A DNA stretch of 64,000 nt. Origin: Desulfosediminicola ganghwensis (GTDB lineage: Bacteria; Desulfobacterota; Desulfobulbia; Desulfobulbales; Desulfocapsaceae). Both the position numbers and the translations under genes were made by a program. The stretch covers positions 4,583,001-4,647,000 of the forward strand of contig NZ_CP050699.1 of NCBI RefSeq assembly GCF_005116675.2. The letters run 5' to 3'. This document shows positions 61,449 through 64,000 of this stretch, one piece after another (the first letter of the stretch is position 1; every line of letters begins with the position of its first letter). Below the pieces are notes generated by a model. It did no database searches. It worked only from the letters and a program-made list of their open reading frames with translations, and had not been told where the DNA came from.

Positions 61449-62462
61449 ATGACGATGATTGGTATAACCATGGGGTGCCCGGCCGGAATCGGCCCCGAAA
61501 TCCTGTTGCGTTATTTTACAGAACATAAAGTACCTGCAGGCATCAGACCTGTAGTACTTGGCGATAAGGCAATTCTCAATAAATGTGCAGCTGACCTTGG
61601 ACTGAATGTAAAGATAGTCTCCTGGCAACCCGGGGATCAACCTGCCACCAATGGTATCCCCGTATTCAACCTCTCGGATATACCGGAGGAAGAGCATAGC
61701 TGGGGAAACCCGACGCTGACCACTGCCCGGGCGATGGCGGGTTATATTGAAAAGGCTGTTGAACTCACCTTGAGCGGAGTGCTTGACGGCATCACCACCT
61801 GCCCGATCTCCAAGAGTGCTCTGCATGCGGCCGGGTTCAAGTATCCCGGTCACACCGAGATGCTCGTCGATATGACCGGCGCCGATGAATACACCATGAT
61901 GATGGCCGGCAAAACCTTAAAGGTTACCCTGGCCACCATCCACTGTTCTCTTGCATCTGTACCGGAATTGTTATCCGAAGAAGGAATTTACAGGCTCATC
62001 CACATCACCCATAGAGGGCTTGGGATCGACTTCGGACTGAATAGACCTCGAATCGCAGTAGCCGGGCTGAATCCGCACAGCAGTGAAGAAGGTCTGTTTG
62101 GAAATGAGGAAGAGAGAGTAATCATTCCCGCAATAGAGAGAGCTCGTAGAGACGGCATCGATGTCGATGGCCCTTTTCCTCCTGATACTGTCTTTTTCAA
62201 GGCGGCCTCGGGTCAGTTTGACGGAGTCGTCTGCATGTATCACGATCAGGGTTTGATTCCATTCAAACTTCTGCATTTTGAAGACGGAGTCAACGTGACG
62301 CTTGGACTGCCCATTGTTCGCACCTCGGTCGACCATGGCACCGCCTACGACATTGCCGGCAAGGGAGTTGCGGCAGCAACCAGCCTCGCTGCAGCGATAC
62401 AAATGGCAGGAGACATCAGTAATAACCGTAAACAGCACTATCAATCCCAGAAAATTACATGA
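61449..62462 (+). CDS. pdxA: 4-hydroxythreonine-4-phosphate dehydrogenase
   Basis: 337-residue PdxA family enzyme of pyridoxal-phosphate synthesis. GITMGCPAGIGPEI starts it. Metal-binding His residues lie in PGHTEML and in the C-terminal CMYHDQGLIPFKLLHFEDGVNVTLGLP region. PdxA-like dehydrogenases acting on other substrates exist (PdxA2), so the exact substrate is a little uncertain. It overlaps tmk by four bases. Confidence 0.9.
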   Translation: MTMIGITMGCPAGIGPEILLRYFTEHKVPAGIRPVVLGDKAILNKCAADLGLNVKIVSWQPGDQPATNGIPVFNLSDIPEEEHSWGNPTLTTARAMAGYIEKAVELTLSGVLDGITTCPISKSALHAAGFKYPGHTEMLVDMTGADEYTMMMAGKTLKVTLATIHCSLASVPELLSEEGIYRLIHITHRGLGIDFGLNRPRIAVAGLNPHSSEEGLFGNEEERVIIPAIERARRDGIDVDGPFPPDTVFFKAASGQFDGVVCMYHDQGLIPFKLLHFEDGVNVTLGLPIVRTSVDHGTAYDIAGKGVAAATSLAAAIQMAGDISNNRKQHYQSQKIT

Positions 62463-63064
62463 AACACGAACTTCCAGGTCGACTTATAGTATTTGAAGGC
62501 ATTGACGGAACCGGCAAGACAACCCAGATTCCGCTGCTGGCTGATTATCTCACCAACCTGGGTCATAAGGTCCAGGTAACCCGTGAGCCGACTACAGGGC
62601 AATACGGACAAAAAATACGTGAACTGTACGTTCAAAGAACCTCAGTCAGCCGCGAAGAGGAGTTACAGCTCTTTATTGCTGACCGCAGAGAACATATAGA
62701 GCAACTGGTTATGCCGGCTCTCGAAAAAGGTGAGATAGTTCTCTGCGACCGATATTACCTCTCCACAGCCGCCTATCAGGGAGCCAACGGTTTTGACCCG
62801 ATGGAGATCATCAAGCTGAATCAGTTTGCCCCGGAACCTGATATAGCCCTGATCTTCGAAGTCTCTGTCGATACCAGCCTTGAGCGGATAACCAACGGTC
62901 GGGGAGAACAATTAAACGATTTTGAGCAGGAAGAATCCCTGACCAGAGTCAGTCGGATTTTCAGCGAACTCGATCTGCCTTTTATACGACGCATTAATGC
63001 CGAGAAGCCCATTGAAGAGGTACACAGATCCGTTGTTGAAGCCGTAAAACCAGTACTATTCTGA
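62459..63064 (+). CDS. tmk: Thymidylate kinase
   Basis: 201-residue dTMP kinase. P-loop EGIDGTGKTTQ, REPTTGQYG, and DRYYLSTAAYQG with the DR(Y/F) substrate motif are clear. It phosphorylates dTMP to dTDP. It overlaps pdxA, and the TPR lipoprotein gene follows. Confidence 0.95.
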   Translation: MKHELPGRLIVFEGIDGTGKTTQIPLLADYLTNLGHKVQVTREPTTGQYGQKIRELYVQRTSVSREEELQLFIADRREHIEQLVMPALEKGEIVLCDRYYLSTAAYQGANGFDPMEIIKLNQFAPEPDIALIFEVSVDTSLERITNGRGEQLNDFEQEESLTRVSRIFSELDLPFIRRINAEKPIEEVHRSVVEAVKPVLF

Positions 63065-63115
63065 AAAGATTATGCAGTACGCACTTAGATGACCTGAATC
63101 CCAGGCAGAGAGGAT

Positions 63116-64000
63116 ATGAAAAGATACCTGCGCCTCCTCACAATATGTTTTCTGCTTCCGGTCCTTACCGGATGTGCCACAGGTACGCGAGCTGCACCGA
63201 CCAGTGGTAACGCGGAGGAGTTGCGTGCCGATCGCTCCTGCGCATATTTCTACTTTCTTTGGGGGAGTCACGCCGAATATGCTTCCAGATTCGATGAAGC
63301 TTTCGAGGCCTATCAGAAGGCGCTCATCTGTGATCCCCAGGCTATTCATATAGAAAAAAAGATCCCGGTCCTGTACTACCGCCTTGGCATGATGGACAAA
63401 GCCGCCGAGACCCTTGAGCTGGTAATCGCGCGAGACCCGGGCGACATTTCCCAGCATCTGCTTCTGGCACACATCAGGATTCAGTTGAATCAGCGCCAGG
63501 AGGCGATCAGGATTTACCGTAGCGTCCTGAAACAGGACCCCGAGAATGAAGGTGTCCAGTTGAGACTGGGAATTCTGCTCGTCCAGCAGGATGACTACCA
63601 TCAAGCTGAGGATATTTTTCAAGACCTCGTCAAGAAAAATCCCGAATTGCAATTCGCCCAGATATATCTCGCACGGCTCCTGCACCTGGAAAACAAGTAT
63701 GAGGCTGCAGCAAAAGTCTACGAAAAAGCGCTGCAATTAAGCTGGTCCCCGGAACTCAGCTACGAGCTAATCGATTTTTACGAATCCCAGGAACTTTATG
63801 GTGATGTCCTCAGGCTATACGACACTATAATAGCCAATGACAACAACGATGAGCGGGCAATTCTCGGAAAGATTCAAACCCTGCTCAGCATGCAAAAAGA
63901 TAGTGAGGCGCTCTCCGAATTGCGCACATATCGCGAGGAAGCTGTTGGCACTGAACGGCTTGACATGGCCATCGCCAAGATCCTTCTCAGGCTCGATCAG
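63116..64000 (+). CDS. TPR-repeat lipoprotein (truncated by window end)
   Basis: At least 295 residues; the frame is still open at the window edge. A lipoprotein signal (FLLPVLTGC, lipobox Cys20) is followed by repeated 34-residue TPR units, for example EYASRFDEAFEAYQKALICDP, KAAETLELVIARDP, EAIRIYRSVLKQDP, and EAAAKVYEKALQL. At least six units are present. AGAGAGGAT provides the ribosome binding site before ATG 63116. Such proteins act as periplasmic or outer-membrane scaffolds in assembly or secretion; the partner is not visible here. Confidence 0.85.
   Translation, partial: MKRYLRLLTICFLLPVLTGCATGTRAAPTSGNAEELRADRSCAYFYFLWGSHAEYASRFDEAFEAYQKALICDPQAIHIEKKIPVLYYRLGMMDKAAETLELVIARDPGDISQHLLLAHIRIQLNQRQEAIRIYRSVLKQDPENEGVQLRLGILLVQQDDYHQAEDIFQDLVKKNPELQFAQIYLARLLHLENKYEAAAKVYEKALQLSWSPELSYELIDFYESQELYGDVLRLYDTIIANDNNDERAILGKIQTLLSMQKDSEALSELRTYREEAVGTERLDMAIAKILLRLDQ

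Overview
The window is a bacterial chromosome segment carrying about 70 genes. It looks like a Desulfobacterota genome, most likely a relative of the Desulfobulbales. This is inferred from gene content and not proven: a PxxKW-type cysteine-rich small protein, a ferredoxin-fused EtfA, an HdrD/GlpC-like Fe-S oxidoreductase, MglA/roadblock proteins, and an acyl-CoA dehydrogenase/ETF set inside a fatty-acid synthesis operon.

The left end (1-8.6 kb) is accessory and holds two adjacent RiPP (ribosomally made, modified peptide) loci. The first (653-4407) is a lasso-peptide locus: PqqD-like RRE protein, McjB-like protease, HprK-like kinase and Asn-synthetase-like cyclase, with the precursor gene convergent at its end. 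The precursor ends in Ser, as in kinase-tailored paeninodin-type lasso peptides, and its tail carries an EF-hand-like DxNxDG stretch. The second (4938-8045, minus strand) encodes PqqD-like protein, a radical SAM/SPASM enzyme, a 55-residue three-Cys precursor, a second HprK-like kinase and a SipW-like S26 peptidase. Both precursors share an EKKxWx(R/K)P leader motif. The loci are bracketed by an unusual mosaic of degenerate heptamers (GTTGGAC/GTGGGAC) and hexamers (AACTGC). The same mosaic recurs in the leuA 5-prime leader and, inverted, beside an IS110-family element.

From 8.6 to 17 kb lie branched-chain amino-acid genes (leuA with a leucine-rich leader peptide and attenuator, ilvB, ilvN) and the phosphatidylethanolamine pair psd and pssA, separated by the IS110 element. 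From 17 to 28 kb come rsmD-coaD, a Rieske/cytochrome b pair, a minus-strand module of roadblock protein, MglA-like GTPase and a 940-residue repeat protein, then tatD-yggS, ugd and the PxxKW protein. From 28 to 31 kb are pilC, an IHF/HU gene and a ParB-like gene with two in-frame amber codons.

From 31 to 42 kb, on the minus strand, are nrdR-ribD and the long yceD-rpmF-plsX-fabH-acd-etfB-etfA-fabG-acpP-fabF-rpiB operon. From 42 to 48.6 kb are a complete Mla lipid-transport set and a YejB/YejE permease pair. From 48.8 to 55.6 kb are RNase D, a secreted unknown protein, an HdrD-like protein and a NorD/NorQ-like pair. The right end is a housekeeping block: ffh, rpsP, khpA, rimM, trmD, a SPOUT methylase, rplS, rnhB, yraN, pdxA, tmk and a TPR lipoprotein cut by the window edge.

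No tRNA, rRNA or CRISPR array was seen. All calls rest on reading the sequence; no database search was run.
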